Shown here piece after piece: positions 1-6,943 of a stretch of 44,615 nt of DNA. The position numbers and the translations under genes are program-made. Every line of letters begins with the position of its first letter. The first letter of the stretch is position 1. This DNA is from an uncultured Acetatifactor sp. (GTDB taxonomy: Bacteria > Bacillota > Clostridia > Lachnospirales > Lachnospiraceae). The stretch is from the NCBI GenBank assembly GCA_910589035.1, contig CAJUSI010000027.1, positions 1 to 44,615 of the forward strand, read 5' to 3'. The notes below the pieces were generated by a model that saw only the letters and a program-made list of their open reading frames with translations, was not told where the DNA came from and did not search any database.

Positions 1-228
1 CACATGTTTCACTTGTTTAAATTTCCGTCTGCGTCGTTGTCGTCGGTCAACGATGCCACCGCATCGCCTCCCTCCTCCGCCTAGCAGGCCGAAAATTTAT
101 CCTTCGTGAAACATAGTGGTAATTGGTGAGGGTCATACTAGATTACCATTCCACTAAGCATGGAAAGAACCGAAAACCGGATTGCATGAAGGAAACGAAA
201 TGTCAATATTTTCATAGAGAGATGCGAT
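1..228. other. Left-edge stretch without a recognised gene
   Basis: No convincing gene is visible. Short frames run off the left edge on both strands, but none is long enough to judge. An imperfect inverted repeat pairs CACATGTTTCAC at 1-12 with GTGAAACATAGTG at 106-118 (one extra base). A second weaker pair, TAGTGGTAAT and ATTACCATTCCACTA, follows it. They could belong to a transcript end or to the edge of an element lying to the left; neither has a T-tract. Confidence 0.3.
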
Positions 229-696
229 ATGGAGCTGGAGATAAGAGACTTTACAAGAGATAGAATAGCAGATGTTCTGGACTTTGAAAGGAGACTGCGC
301 GAGGAGGAAGACTTCTGGGGATGGGAAATTAATCAGGCCTATGTCAGCGCTGTCGAAAGGAGCTTTGATGACAGAAGCTTTGACGACTCTGTTTCTCTGC
401 TGGCCTATGATGGCGCCGCGGTTGTCGGAAGAATAGACGCCTCCCTCATTGCAAGCCGATTTGACGGGTCAAAAAAGGCGTATCTTGATTGGAACTGCGT
501 CATAAAGAGCAGCAGGCACCAGGGCGTGGCACAGCGATTGCTGGAATCCCTGAGGCAAATTTGCAAGGAGCGGCAAATCGATACGCTGATTGCTTTGACC
601 GCCGCCAATGAGGAGGCACAGCGGTTCTATAAGAGTGTTCCCGATTCTGTAATGAAGGATGTGGGCATTTGGATTGATATTAACCTGAATCCGTGA
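229..696 (+). CDS. GNAT family N-acetyltransferase
   Basis: A 155-residue protein of typical single-domain GNAT length. The acetyl-CoA binding core is recognisable at about residues 86-130: a beta strand (AYLDWNCVI), then a degenerate pyrophosphate loop SSRHQGVAQRLLE in place of the usual Q/R-x-x-G-x-G/A, then the following helix and the late motif ALTAANEEAQRFYKS, where the conserved N and FY are typical. The substrate cannot be read from the sequence. The ATG at 229 has only a weak GAGAG upstream. It lies alone at the left of the accessory island, about 40 bases before the first lipoprotein-gene fragment. It would transfer an acetyl group from acetyl-CoA to an unknown amine. Confidence 0.8.
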   Translation: MELEIRDFTRDRIADVLDFERRLREEEDFWGWEINQAYVSAVERSFDDRSFDDSVSLLAYDGAAVVGRIDASLIASRFDGSKKAYLDWNCVIKSSRHQGVAQRLLESLRQICKERQIDTLIALTAANEEAQRFYKSVPDSVMKDVGIWIDINLNP

Positions 697-749
697 ATCT
701 CGTTACAACCTGAATGCTGTGAAGGCGGTAAAACGATTATGCCAGCCGG

Positions 750-786
750 ATATCAAGGCCAGCAAGACCGATGTGACAGGGCAGAG
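750..786 (+). repeat. Island junction repeat, copy 1
   Basis: About 37 bases beginning ATATCAAGG and ending GACAGGGCAGAG recur almost unchanged at 2445-2481 (two differences seen by eye). The 3' half is also present at 5471-5494 with more differences. This copy runs straight into the decayed lipoprotein tail at 787, whereas the 2445 and 5471 copies lie just before lipoprotein start codons. It therefore looks like a recombination joint between island modules. Confidence 0.7.
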
Positions 787-942
787 ATATCCGAAGAGGA
801 ATATCACCATATTATCGCCCAATATGCGACGATTCCTATAGAATTAGACTGGCATCCGCTGGAGTTTGAGCAAACTGATAACAATGGGAAGAAGCCTGGG
901 GAATTGAATAGAGATCTATACGGGGAAATTGCCGATGTATAA
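750..942 (+). pseudogene. Fragment of a lipoprotein-family 3' end
   Basis: Bases 787-875 match 3204-3292 inside the large lipoprotein gene with 6 differences in 89 positions by hand alignment. The readable peptide contains ISEEEYHHII and IELDWHPLEF and ends in a YGEIADV tail like the tails of other genes in the island. The rest of the gene is missing: the fragment joins directly to the island junction repeat, which is read in a different frame. It is therefore a decayed or recombined remnant. Its tail still matters, because the GGGGAAA at 922-928 sits where a ribosome binding site is needed for the gene starting at 935, which overlaps its last codons. Confidence 0.75.
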
Positions 943-1513
943 ACTTAATTTAGAAAAAGGTGTGAAAGCGAATATTTGGCTGAATGAAAATTTAGTTGAG
1001 TGTAGATGTGATGACAGTAAAATAATAATGGAAGAACAAACGAATTTGTTTGCAAAATCAAGAAAAATTATTCTTGAATTGTTTCTTCCCCGGGCGCACA
1101 GCAACTATGCTTTATTAGGAGTTGACTTTTTGGCGAACGGGGCTGGCAGGAGCATCATTAAGTGGGATATTGATTGCCTGAGACAAGAAAGGTACAGCAA
1201 TGCCATAGCACTCTCTTTTGATACGGTGATTTGGGGTATATTAGATGAATTTCGAGAAGGAATTGTGCGATCGCTTGATTATCATCGAAAGGAGCATATG
1301 CTGCCAAGCGGAACTGTTACATACATTATTTCTGCGTATGGAGAAATTGGTTCAAGTGCAGATATGTTCAGGCGGTTAAATGATATTTTGCTGTCATTGC
1401 TGATTTGTGGTGAACTTAACGAGTCAATAATAGCAAAAATAGTACAAGAAGAGTTTTCAATTAAACCAAGATTGTGTGATATACGGAGAAAGCTTTATGG
1501 ACAATATATATGA
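935..1513 (+). CDS. Unrecognised 192-residue protein of the immunity-like island
   Basis: I do not recognise the family. The protein is soluble, with no signal peptide or membrane segment, and has mixed alpha/beta composition. Around residues 35-65 it reads as alternating strands (KIILELFLP, YALLGVDFL), followed by a probable helical second half (MFRRLNDILLSLLICGEL). The ATG at 935 is chosen over the TTG at 929 because GGGGA at 922-926 lies 8 bases upstream of it. The start overlaps the end of the preceding lipoprotein-gene fragment, and the stop overlaps the next gene by 17 bases, which suggests translational coupling. Its place in a run of small unrelated genes suggests an orphan immunity protein, but that is inference only. 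Confidence 0.6.
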   Translation: MYKLNLEKGVKANIWLNENLVECRCDDSKIIMEEQTNLFAKSRKIILELFLPRAHSNYALLGVDFLANGAGRSIIKWDIDCLRQERYSNAIALSFDTVIWGILDEFREGIVRSLDYHRKEHMLPSGTVTYIISAYGEIGSSADMFRRLNDILLSLLICGELNESIIAKIVQEEFSIKPRLCDIRRKLYGQYI

Positions 1514-1826
1514 AATATGCAATAAAATTGTCACATGCTTGCAAAATGAGGATTACGATTTCCTTAATGAACATAATGCATTAGGTAGGGTTTCAGAAGA
1601 AGATATAAAGAGGGTTATATACGAATATGGAGATTATCTTTCATTAAGCCCCAATTTGGCAGATGATATGTGTATCTATATGTATAATGATAAATCAGGA
1701 ATGAAAATCGACTTGGATTTATGGATTGATGGGAAGAGAAGTGATTTGACATTACAAGTTGAAATAAAGCTTGATGAAGATGATAGAATTAATAGTTATA
1801 GAATACTAGATATTTTGGTGATGTAA
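1497..1826 (+). CDS. Small acidic protein, DUF7668-like
   Basis: A 109-residue acidic cytoplasmic protein. The segment DLDLWIDGKRSDLTLQ near residues 75-90 resembles, from memory, the core of DUF7668 proteins, which are small Firmicutes proteins often seen in toxin-immunity neighbourhoods; no search was run. The ATG at 1497 is preferred to the earlier in-frame start at 1476 because GGAGAAA at 1485-1491 is well placed. The gene begins inside the end of the upstream gene (17-base overlap) and ends about 20 bases before the next, so it appears to be part of one transcript. The biochemical role is unknown. Confidence 0.55.
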   Translation: MDNIYEICNKIVTCLQNEDYDFLNEHNALGRVSEEDIKRVIYEYGDYLSLSPNLADDMCIYMYNDKSGMKIDLDLWIDGKRSDLTLQVEIKLDEDDRINSYRILDILVM

Positions 1827-1845
1827 GGAAAAGGAGCATCTTTTT

Positions 1846-2073
1846 ATGACCAAGGAAGAGGCAATGATTTCATTAAGTTTTCATTCGGGGCGAAATTCGG
1901 ACATTAGCGATCCTAGATGGATAAATGGCTTTTTGGGTTCTTTAAGAAAGTTTAATAAAGATATTGTTGAAAGCAATTTTATAAATGTAATGGAATGCCT
2001 AAAAACTATATCAGAAGCTTTCCAAAAAGATAAAATAGATAGAGAAGTTATGACAGATATATACGGAATATAG
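1846..2073 (+). CDS. Unrecognised 75-residue protein
   Basis: A small soluble protein preceded by AAAGGAGC about 8 bases upstream of its ATG. Readable features are SFHSGRNSD near the start, DPRWINGFLGSLRKF in the middle and a helical second half containing NVMECLKTISEAF. I know no function for it. Length, composition and position match the other small genes of the island, so it may be an immunity protein or a fragment of one. It is complete as read: strong ribosome binding site, no frameshift, and a stop only 35 bases before the next gene's start. Confidence 0.5.
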   Translation: MTKEEAMISLSFHSGRNSDISDPRWINGFLGSLRKFNKDIVESNFINVMECLKTISEAFQKDKIDREVMTDIYGI

Positions 2074-2108
2074 GGATGAAGATGATAGGAAATGATAGGA
2101 AAGCAACA

Positions 2109-2471
2109 ATGAAACATAAAGAGTTAGCAGATCAAGTTATGAAAATGCTGTTGAGCGGGGATGAAGAAGTGCTGTCAACATTAAGAAAGCAATATGAAAC
2201 AGCTGTCATTGTTTCTGAGGAAGATACAGGAGTGGGCTTTTTTATCTGTTACCAGGTTGATAGTACTATCAGAATAGGAGAGGAATTTAAAGCGACTTTT
2301 CAGATTGGAGATATAGATGGGGAGGTTGATGGGATTGATGGAGCAGTTGGATTTGTCCTTTTCATAAAAGATGGATATTTGACCATGCTGGAAGGCTATA
2401 CAAATGTTATTGATAAATGGCCGGAAATGGATACAGAAATTAAGATATCAAGGTCAACAAGACCGATGTGA
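2109..2471 (+). CDS. Unrecognised 120-residue protein with a recombined C-terminus
   Basis: A soluble, acidic protein. The central part contains TGVGFFICYQV and FVLFIKDGYLTMLEGYT, a pattern I associate loosely with small immunity-like proteins but cannot name. Two earlier in-frame ATGs (2076, 2082) exist; 2109 is preferred because ATAGGAAAG lies just upstream. The last residues, SRSTRPM, are encoded by the island junction repeat (2445-2481), so the original C-terminus has probably been replaced by recombination. A stretch after its stop (2472-2520) is a frameshifted remnant of the YGE-type tail seen at the end of the gene at 4671. Confidence 0.5.
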   Translation: MKHKELADQVMKMLLSGDEEVLSTLRKQYETAVIVSEEDTGVGFFICYQVDSTIRIGEEFKATFQIGDIDGEVDGIDGAVGFVLFIKDGYLTMLEGYTNVIDKWPEMDTEIKISRSTRPM

Positions 2472-2481
2472 CAGGGCAGAG
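2445..2481 (+). repeat. Island junction repeat, copy 2
   Basis: Near-identical to 750-786 over about 37 bases. It supplies the last codons of the upstream 120-residue protein and continues into a degenerate copy of the YGE-type tail that carries the ribosome binding site of the lipoprotein gene at 2517. Compared with the intact tail at 5471-5534, this copy is one base shorter, so the tail peptide can no longer be read in one frame. Confidence 0.7.
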
Positions 2482-2516
2482 GAATACGACAAAGAATATT
2501 GTGGGGAGGTCTTTGA

Positions 2517-4073
2517 TTGAAGTATAAAAAGCATTGTTTATTGACTGGTTTCATAATTTTGTGTTCCGTAGCTTTATCCGGATGTAAAAGCGAAGGGGAA
2601 CCATTAAGTGAGGAAGTGGCAGGTGAGGATAGCCAGTCTGAAATAAGCGCGGAGAAGGAGCCGCCTGTACAAGCCATAAGCGAATGGCCGGAACCATACG
2701 GGAAGGTTTTTGTGCAATATAAATCCATCTTGGAAGAAGCGGATGATTTGAATGTGAATTCTGTCATGGAAAAGTTTTATGAAGGGGGAGAATGGGAATA
2801 TGTTGACATCGAGCTATACCTGGCCGGGAGACGAGAAGGCATATGGTATAGCCTGTGTGATTTAACAAATGACGGGTTTCCGGAGTTAATCCTTGGCGTG
2901 CGGAACAGCGGGACAGGGGCAATAGGCCAGCGGGAGAACGGGTTTTATAATCCATTTGCAATGTATTTTTATGATAAAGAGAAGGATGTCATAACTTATC
3001 GTTCATTTGGAGGGTTTCCTACGACATTTTATGAAGGAGGCGTGGATTTATCCGTTGGTTCGGGGGTAACTGAATTGATGATGTTTTCTCAATTTCAGGA
3101 AGATACGATGCAGTGGGAAGGAGTAGTTGAAGTCGGATTGAAGTGGGAAAATGGAGAGCTTATCGGATATTATAAATTGGACGACGACGATCAGGAAATC
3201 ATGATATCCGAAGAGGAATATCACCATATTATCACCCAATATGCAACGACTCCTATAGAATTGGACTGGCATCCGTTGGATTTTGAGCAAACGAGCCAGG
3301 ATGGAAATATAAGCGCCGTAAAAAGAGAGGACGCAGAGGCCGATTTGCCTTTGGAGAGTGAAACTTCCGAATCCATGAATTATGACGATAGATACACGCG
3401 CTATTTTTGTTTGGAAGCGGACGATCCAGAGGTTCAAGAGCGTATTGCAGGCGCTGATGATGGCTTTGTTTGTGCCGCATTTATCAGGGGACTGGCTGGA
3501 TTCTCACCTGAAAGCAATCCAACTGGTCGGATATCGTTTTGGCGCAGAGACGAGGAAATCATCATAGAAAAAAATGTGGGAAGGGGACTTCTGCAGACAG
3601 AACGGCTCGCGGAGGTAAAGGAAACCATTCGCGAGATGTTCATGGACATTGTACGGGAGAGGGGAAGGAATGGCAGTGATTACAAAGAGTACTTTGCAGA
3701 TGAGGTTATGCTCCAACAGATAGAAACTTTTCTAAGTACAGAGATAGAAGAGGATTGGCTGCTCCTTGAATCATTCTATCTTTCATGGTATGCAGGAAAC
3801 ATAGAATCATTCTATTGGAGCAATGTGAGTGAAATTACATGGAAGGATCCGGAAAATGAGGTAACAGAAAGATTAACAGAAACAGATGCAATGTATCTTT
3901 TTGGTTTTTCATTTTATGCTGATTACCGGACAATGGAATGTGGGGAATATGACAAAGCGGCTGAAATCTATTTTGACTGTGCTGTCTCAAAGGAGACTGG
4001 CTGCATAGAGGAAATCAGTATCAGTAAAACTTATATGCACAGACTTGATTTTGAAACAATGCGATGGACATAA
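2517..4073 (+). CDS. Two-domain lipoprotein of the island
   Basis: A 518-residue secreted lipoprotein. The signal peptide ends in the lipobox LSGC (Cys23). Domain 1 (about 50-262) contains GGEWEYVDIELY and DLTNDGFPELILG near residue 115, a calcium-binding-like DxTxDGxPEL loop common in Firmicutes surface lipoproteins. A linker (about 263-285, DGNISAVKREDAEADLPLES) leads to a separate C-terminal domain that I do not recognise. The start is TTG at 2517 with GGGGAGG at 2503-2509 seven bases upstream. Domain 1 is shared with the protein at 4671; signal peptide and linker are shared with the lipoprotein at 5531. Its function is unknown; membrane-surface immunity or toxin interception is possible but unproven. 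Confidence 0.75.
   Translation: MKYKKHCLLTGFIILCSVALSGCKSEGEPLSEEVAGEDSQSEISAEKEPPVQAISEWPEPYGKVFVQYKSILEEADDLNVNSVMEKFYEGGEWEYVDIELYLAGRREGIWYSLCDLTNDGFPELILGVRNSGTGAIGQRENGFYNPFAMYFYDKEKDVITYRSFGGFPTTFYEGGVDLSVGSGVTELMMFSQFQEDTMQWEGVVEVGLKWENGELIGYYKLDDDDQEIMISEEEYHHIITQYATTPIELDWHPLDFEQTSQDGNISAVKREDAEADLPLESETSESMNYDDRYTRYFCLEADDPEVQERIAGADDGFVCAAFIRGLAGFSPESNPTGRISFWRRDEEIIIEKNVGRGLLQTERLAEVKETIREMFMDIVRERGRNGSDYKEYFADEVMLQQIETFLSTEIEEDWLLLESFYLSWYAGNIESFYWSNVSEITWKDPENEVTERLTETDAMYLFGFSFYADYRTMECGEYDKAAEIYFDCAVSKETGCIEEISISKTYMHRLDFETMRWT
3204..3292 (+). repeat. Parent-like copy of the 89-base segment also at 787-875
   Basis: This in-gene segment encodes the end of domain 1 of the large lipoprotein (ISEEEYHHII to LDFEQ). 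The copy at 787-875 differs at 6 of 89 positions by hand alignment, and most differences fall at synonymous or third-codon sites. That suggests the fragment at 787 came from a gene that had been under protein-level selection before it was broken. Confidence 0.75.
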
Positions 4074-4103
4074 GTTATGTAAGGAAACCATTGGAGAAAA
4101 GGG

Positions 4104-4625
4104 ATGAAAAAAGGAAAATTAGCCAATTTTTTAGCGACAAGTATAGGGCGTTGGAAAATTAGTAGAAATAAAGAGGACATAACACAAAGAGATGTGGAAA
4201 CGTTAAAGAATCGCGCAACGGACTTTTTGGCAAATGATAAGGGCTGGTTTCTCGTTTCAGACAAATTGCGCAAAGTCTTGGAATCACTAAATACAGAAAT
4301 ACAATTTTTGCCAGTGAAAATAATGGAAAGAAAAAGCAAAAAGGAGTTGCCAAATTATTATATCGCAAATATTCTTAGGGTTGTGGATGCTCTATGTTTG
4401 GAAAAATCTGTATATTTTGAAGTATATATAGAGAAGCTTGGAACAATATATAATGTCGTAAAATATGGGATTTTTGCTGAAAAAACAGAAAATTCTGATG
4501 TATTTAAATTGGCTAATAGACAAGAAATTCCTATTTTTGTCTCAGAAAACTTCAAAAATAAAGTAGAAAAAGAGGAAATTACAGGAATTTATTTTTTGGA
4601 AATAAAGGTATTTGAAAAAGAATAA
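4104..4625 (+). CDS. Imm11-like (DUF1629-like) protein with a borrowed N-terminus
   Basis: A 173-residue protein. Residues about 38-173 align closely with residues about 55-193 of the protein at 6944 (shared blocks NDKGWF, EIQFLP, YYIANILRVVD, VVKYGIF, DVFKLA) and have the look of the Imm11 immunity family, including the late I-T-G-I and I-K-V-F-E strand. The first 35 residues instead align with the leader of the membrane-anchored protein at 4671: MKKxK, IGxW, KED, QxDVE match after a gap that removes part of the membrane helix. The gene therefore appears to be a fusion of an island leader onto an N-terminally truncated Imm11-like body. Start ATG 4104 has GGAGAAAAGG upstream. Confidence 0.6.
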   Translation: MKKGKLANFLATSIGRWKISRNKEDITQRDVETLKNRATDFLANDKGWFLVSDKLRKVLESLNTEIQFLPVKIMERKSKKELPNYYIANILRVVDALCLEKSVYFEVYIEKLGTIYNVVKYGIFAEKTENSDVFKLANRQEIPIFVSENFKNKVEKEEITGIYFLEIKVFEKE

Positions 4626-4670
4626 ATTGTGCTGCTAAAAGGAACATAGAGAATTCACTGGAGAAAAGAA

Positions 4671-5534
4671 GTGAAAAAACGAAAAATTGTAATTTTTTTA
4701 ATACTAATCTTTATTATTACAGGTATAGGATTCTGGGGAATTAGGAGAAAAAAAGAGGATTCAGCGCAAATAGATGTGGAAAATGTACCGGATACGGAAG
4801 GTTTTGACAATGTTGAAGAAACGGACAAAGCAGAAAATCAATCTTCAAATTTTCCAAAAGTTTATTGGGATATTATAGATCAATATAACGAAATAATAGA
4901 AGCGGATGTTGATGATATGGGTCAAGAAGCTGTCCAACAAAAATTTTTAAAGGGAGGAGAGTGGGAGTTTGTCTGGGATGAATTATATGCAGGGGGAAAC
5001 CCCGATAAGATATGTTATAGTTTAGAGGATTTGACGGGTGATGGATTTCCGGAAATGATTATGGGGTTAGAGGCAGGAGGATATTGGTTAGAAGGACAGT
5101 TTATAGAAAGTTATTTTGAACCGTATGTTATCTATTATTACAATTCAGATAATGAAATTGAAATGGGAATTGCAAAAACCAAGTGGTATAAGATGTGCCT
5201 GTATGAAGGTGGGATTGTAGAATTAATAGGCAGCGGTGTAAGCGAACCAAGAATATATGCCAAGTTTGCCAGTGATTCAGAAAAATGGGATACTGTGGCA
5301 ATGATAGGAATTGAATGGGATTATGAGAACGGAAAGAAAACAGGATATTATCAAGAAGAGGTTAACGAAACAGATCAGATAAATCATAAAATGATATCGG
5401 AAAAGGAGTATTTATCCATTATAGAGAAATATACCGGGGCGCCAATAAGATTGGAATGGGAAAAAATCAACAAGACCGATATGACAGAGCAGAAGAATAG
5501 GTTAAAGAATAAATATGGGGAGATCTTCGATTGA
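4671..5534 (+). CDS. Membrane-anchored relative of the lipoprotein domain 1
   Basis: A 287-residue protein with one N-terminal membrane helix (about residues 6-24) and no lipobox Cys; the rest should face outwards. Residues about 55-270 match domain 1 of the lipoprotein at 2517, including GGEWEFVWDELYAGG, DLTGDGFPEMIMG near residue 120, YEGG, and ISEKEYLSIIEKY. It starts at GTG 4671 behind GGAGAAAAG. The C-terminal tail KNKYGEIFD carries the GGGGAG ribosome binding site of the next gene, and its TGA stop overlaps that gene's TTG start in TTGA. The shared domain with a different membrane anchor argues that surface location is what is conserved. The role is unknown. Confidence 0.7.
   Translation: MKKRKIVIFLILIFIITGIGFWGIRRKKEDSAQIDVENVPDTEGFDNVEETDKAENQSSNFPKVYWDIIDQYNEIIEADVDDMGQEAVQQKFLKGGEWEFVWDELYAGGNPDKICYSLEDLTGDGFPEMIMGLEAGGYWLEGQFIESYFEPYVIYYYNSDNEIEMGIAKTKWYKMCLYEGGIVELIGSGVSEPRIYAKFASDSEKWDTVAMIGIEWDYENGKKTGYYQEEVNETDQINHKMISEKEYLSIIEKYTGAPIRLEWEKINKTDMTEQKNRLKNKYGEIFD
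5471..5494 (+). repeat. Island junction repeat, diverged copy 3
   Basis: CAAGACCGAT followed by a diverged GACAGGGCAGAG-like stretch. Here it is coding: it is read as KTDMTEQ within the C-terminus of the 287-residue protein, in frame with the YGEIFD tail. This copy probably shows the original context from which the non-coding or frame-shifted copies at 750 and 2445 derive. Confidence 0.6.
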
Positions 5535-6619
5535 AATATAAAAAACGGTGTTTATTGGCTGGTTTCATAGTTCTTTGCTCCGTGGCTTTATCCGGATGTA
5601 AAAGCGAAGGGAAACCATCAAGTGAGGAAGCGACGAGCCGGGATGGAAATATAAGCTCTATAAAAACAGAGGACGCAGAGGCCGATTTGCCTTTGGAAAG
5701 TGAAATCAATGGGGATAACACGGAAGGCACATGGGGCTTAGATGCCATCATGGAAGTATTTGACATGTGGGGATGGAGGCCTTCAAGTGATCCCGCAAGT
5801 CTGAAGGAGATTGCCGATAGAGCCGGGAATACCCAGGAATATATAGAAGGACAGATAGAAAATGTGACTAAAATCCTCATGATGCTTCCGAAATGGAAAG
5901 AGGATGCTTCCGAAATATCTTTTTATACAGAAGAATCAAAAAAGCAGTTTTTATACATAGAGTGGGAAAACTATGCCTTTGAAAAGGCATCCCCCCATAT
6001 ATTTCATTCTGATAGCCAGGGCCTATGGGGATATTCTTATTTATGTAACAGTTTACAGAAGCAAAGGGAATACAAGCCCGCGGTGTTTGTCAGTTATTAT
6101 TATCAGTTTGAAACAAGCCGCCTAATACTTGTAGAAGTTCTGGAAACAGCCGAAGAAATAATAGATTTTGCCTGTGTTTTGGATTATGGAGATGATATAT
6201 TAAAAGCATCCATGCATACGGAAGAAGGTATCAGACTGCTCAATCCAGACGCAGAAATCTGCCCCTGTGAAGAGGTTCTTCCGATTCCGGAATTGAAAGG
6301 GAAAGATTTGGAACGATACATTGCGCTTGTCTTTTTGGACATTGCCCGCGATTCCCGGAACTTGAACAAATATAAAAAGGTATTATCAGATGAATCGTTC
6401 CGCTTATTGCAGAAAATGGACTGCTATTATGAAAATCCGAAAGCAATCTACGATTTCGCAGTGTTTGGAGAAAATGGAGACATTACAATTACCTCGCAAT
6501 TTCAGCCGACTCTGTGGGGAAATAATATGATAGATATCGATATTCAGTTTACATATGATATGGAAACGGGAGAGGTTTCTGTAAAAGAAGGTCTGTTTAG
6601 ATTGTCAGAAAAACCATAG
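5531..6619 (+). CDS. Second lipoprotein sharing the signal peptide and linker of the first
   Basis: A 362-residue lipoprotein with signal peptide and lipobox LSGC at Cys23. The first 33 residues and the linker (about 35-57, DGNISSIKTEDAEADLPLES) are nearly those of the lipoprotein at 2517, but the roughly 235-residue domain between them is absent. The joint lies at ACGAGCC, a string also present at the matching linker start in the other gene, so an in-frame deletion or exchange is likely. The remaining 300 residues form an unrecognised domain unlike the other lipoprotein's C-terminus. The TTG start at 5531 overlaps the previous stop (TTGA) and uses GGGGAG at 5517-5522. Confidence 0.7.
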   Translation: MKYKKRCLLAGFIVLCSVALSGCKSEGKPSSEEATSRDGNISSIKTEDAEADLPLESEINGDNTEGTWGLDAIMEVFDMWGWRPSSDPASLKEIADRAGNTQEYIEGQIENVTKILMMLPKWKEDASEISFYTEESKKQFLYIEWENYAFEKASPHIFHSDSQGLWGYSYLCNSLQKQREYKPAVFVSYYYQFETSRLILVEVLETAEEIIDFACVLDYGDDILKASMHTEEGIRLLNPDAEICPCEEVLPIPELKGKDLERYIALVFLDIARDSRNLNKYKKVLSDESFRLLQKMDCYYENPKAIYDFAVFGENGDITITSQFQPTLWGNNMIDIDIQFTYDMETGEVSVKEGLFRLSEKP

Positions 6620-6691
6620 AAGATATTTATGCTACAAAAATCCTGGTGGATAAAGAGGAAAGCAAGATAATAACAATGGGAAGAGTCGGGA

Positions 6692-6793
6692 GTAATTCCT
6701 GTTTTTGCCTCAGAAAACCTCAAAAATAAAGTAGAAAAAGAGGAAATTAAAGGAATTGATTTTTGGGAAATAAAGGTATTTGAAAACGAATGA
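6692..6793 (+). pseudogene. 3' remnant of an Imm11-like gene
   Basis: Read from 6692, the frame gives VIPVFASENLKNKVEKEEIK and ends in EIKVFENE before a TGA, almost the last 33 residues of the Imm11-like protein at 4104. An in-frame stop (TAA at 6671-6673) lies shortly upstream and no start is available, so only the 3' end survives. It is closer to the 4104 copy than to the intact neighbour at 6944. Confidence 0.85.
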
Positions 6794-6837
6794 AATCTTT
6801 CATTTTACAGCCTCTCCAATAAATTGTGATAAGTAGG

Positions 6838-6874
6838 AATACCGGGGCGCCAAAAAATTGGAATGGAAAAGAAT
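6838..6874 (+). pseudogene. Short remnant of the lipoprotein domain-1 tail
   Basis: AATACCGGGGCGCCAA and the following ATTGGAATGG match the codons for YTGAPIRLEWEK in the gene at 4671 (about 5430-5466) with a few changes. The match is short and carries no start or stop of its own. It indicates that a second copy of that module once stood here. Confidence 0.65.
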
Positions 6875-6943
6875 AGAGAGGAATTCGTTTTATGCCGCAT
6901 CCAGAGACCAGTATTCAAAAATTATTGGAGGTAAAAGAGTAAA

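Larger units (their letters stand above)
6620..6943. other. Intergenic stretch of gene remnants
   Basis: No intact gene is seen in these 324 bases. They hold at least two decayed pieces of neighbouring island genes, listed separately: an Imm11-like 3' end (6692-6793) and a lipoprotein domain tail (6838-6874). The final bases carry the GGAGG ribosome binding site of the gene at 6944. No promoter or terminator is clear. Confidence 0.6.

Noticed and set aside
1..84. 3' end of a protein on the plus strand ending at TAG 82-84
   Set aside because: The frame is only 27 codons and of biased composition, with no recognisable motif; the edge is too short to judge.
2517..4073. Toxin role for the large lipoprotein
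   Set aside because: It has a lipoprotein signal and a calcium-binding-like loop but no recognisable nuclease, deaminase, ADP-ribosyltransferase or pore-forming motif.
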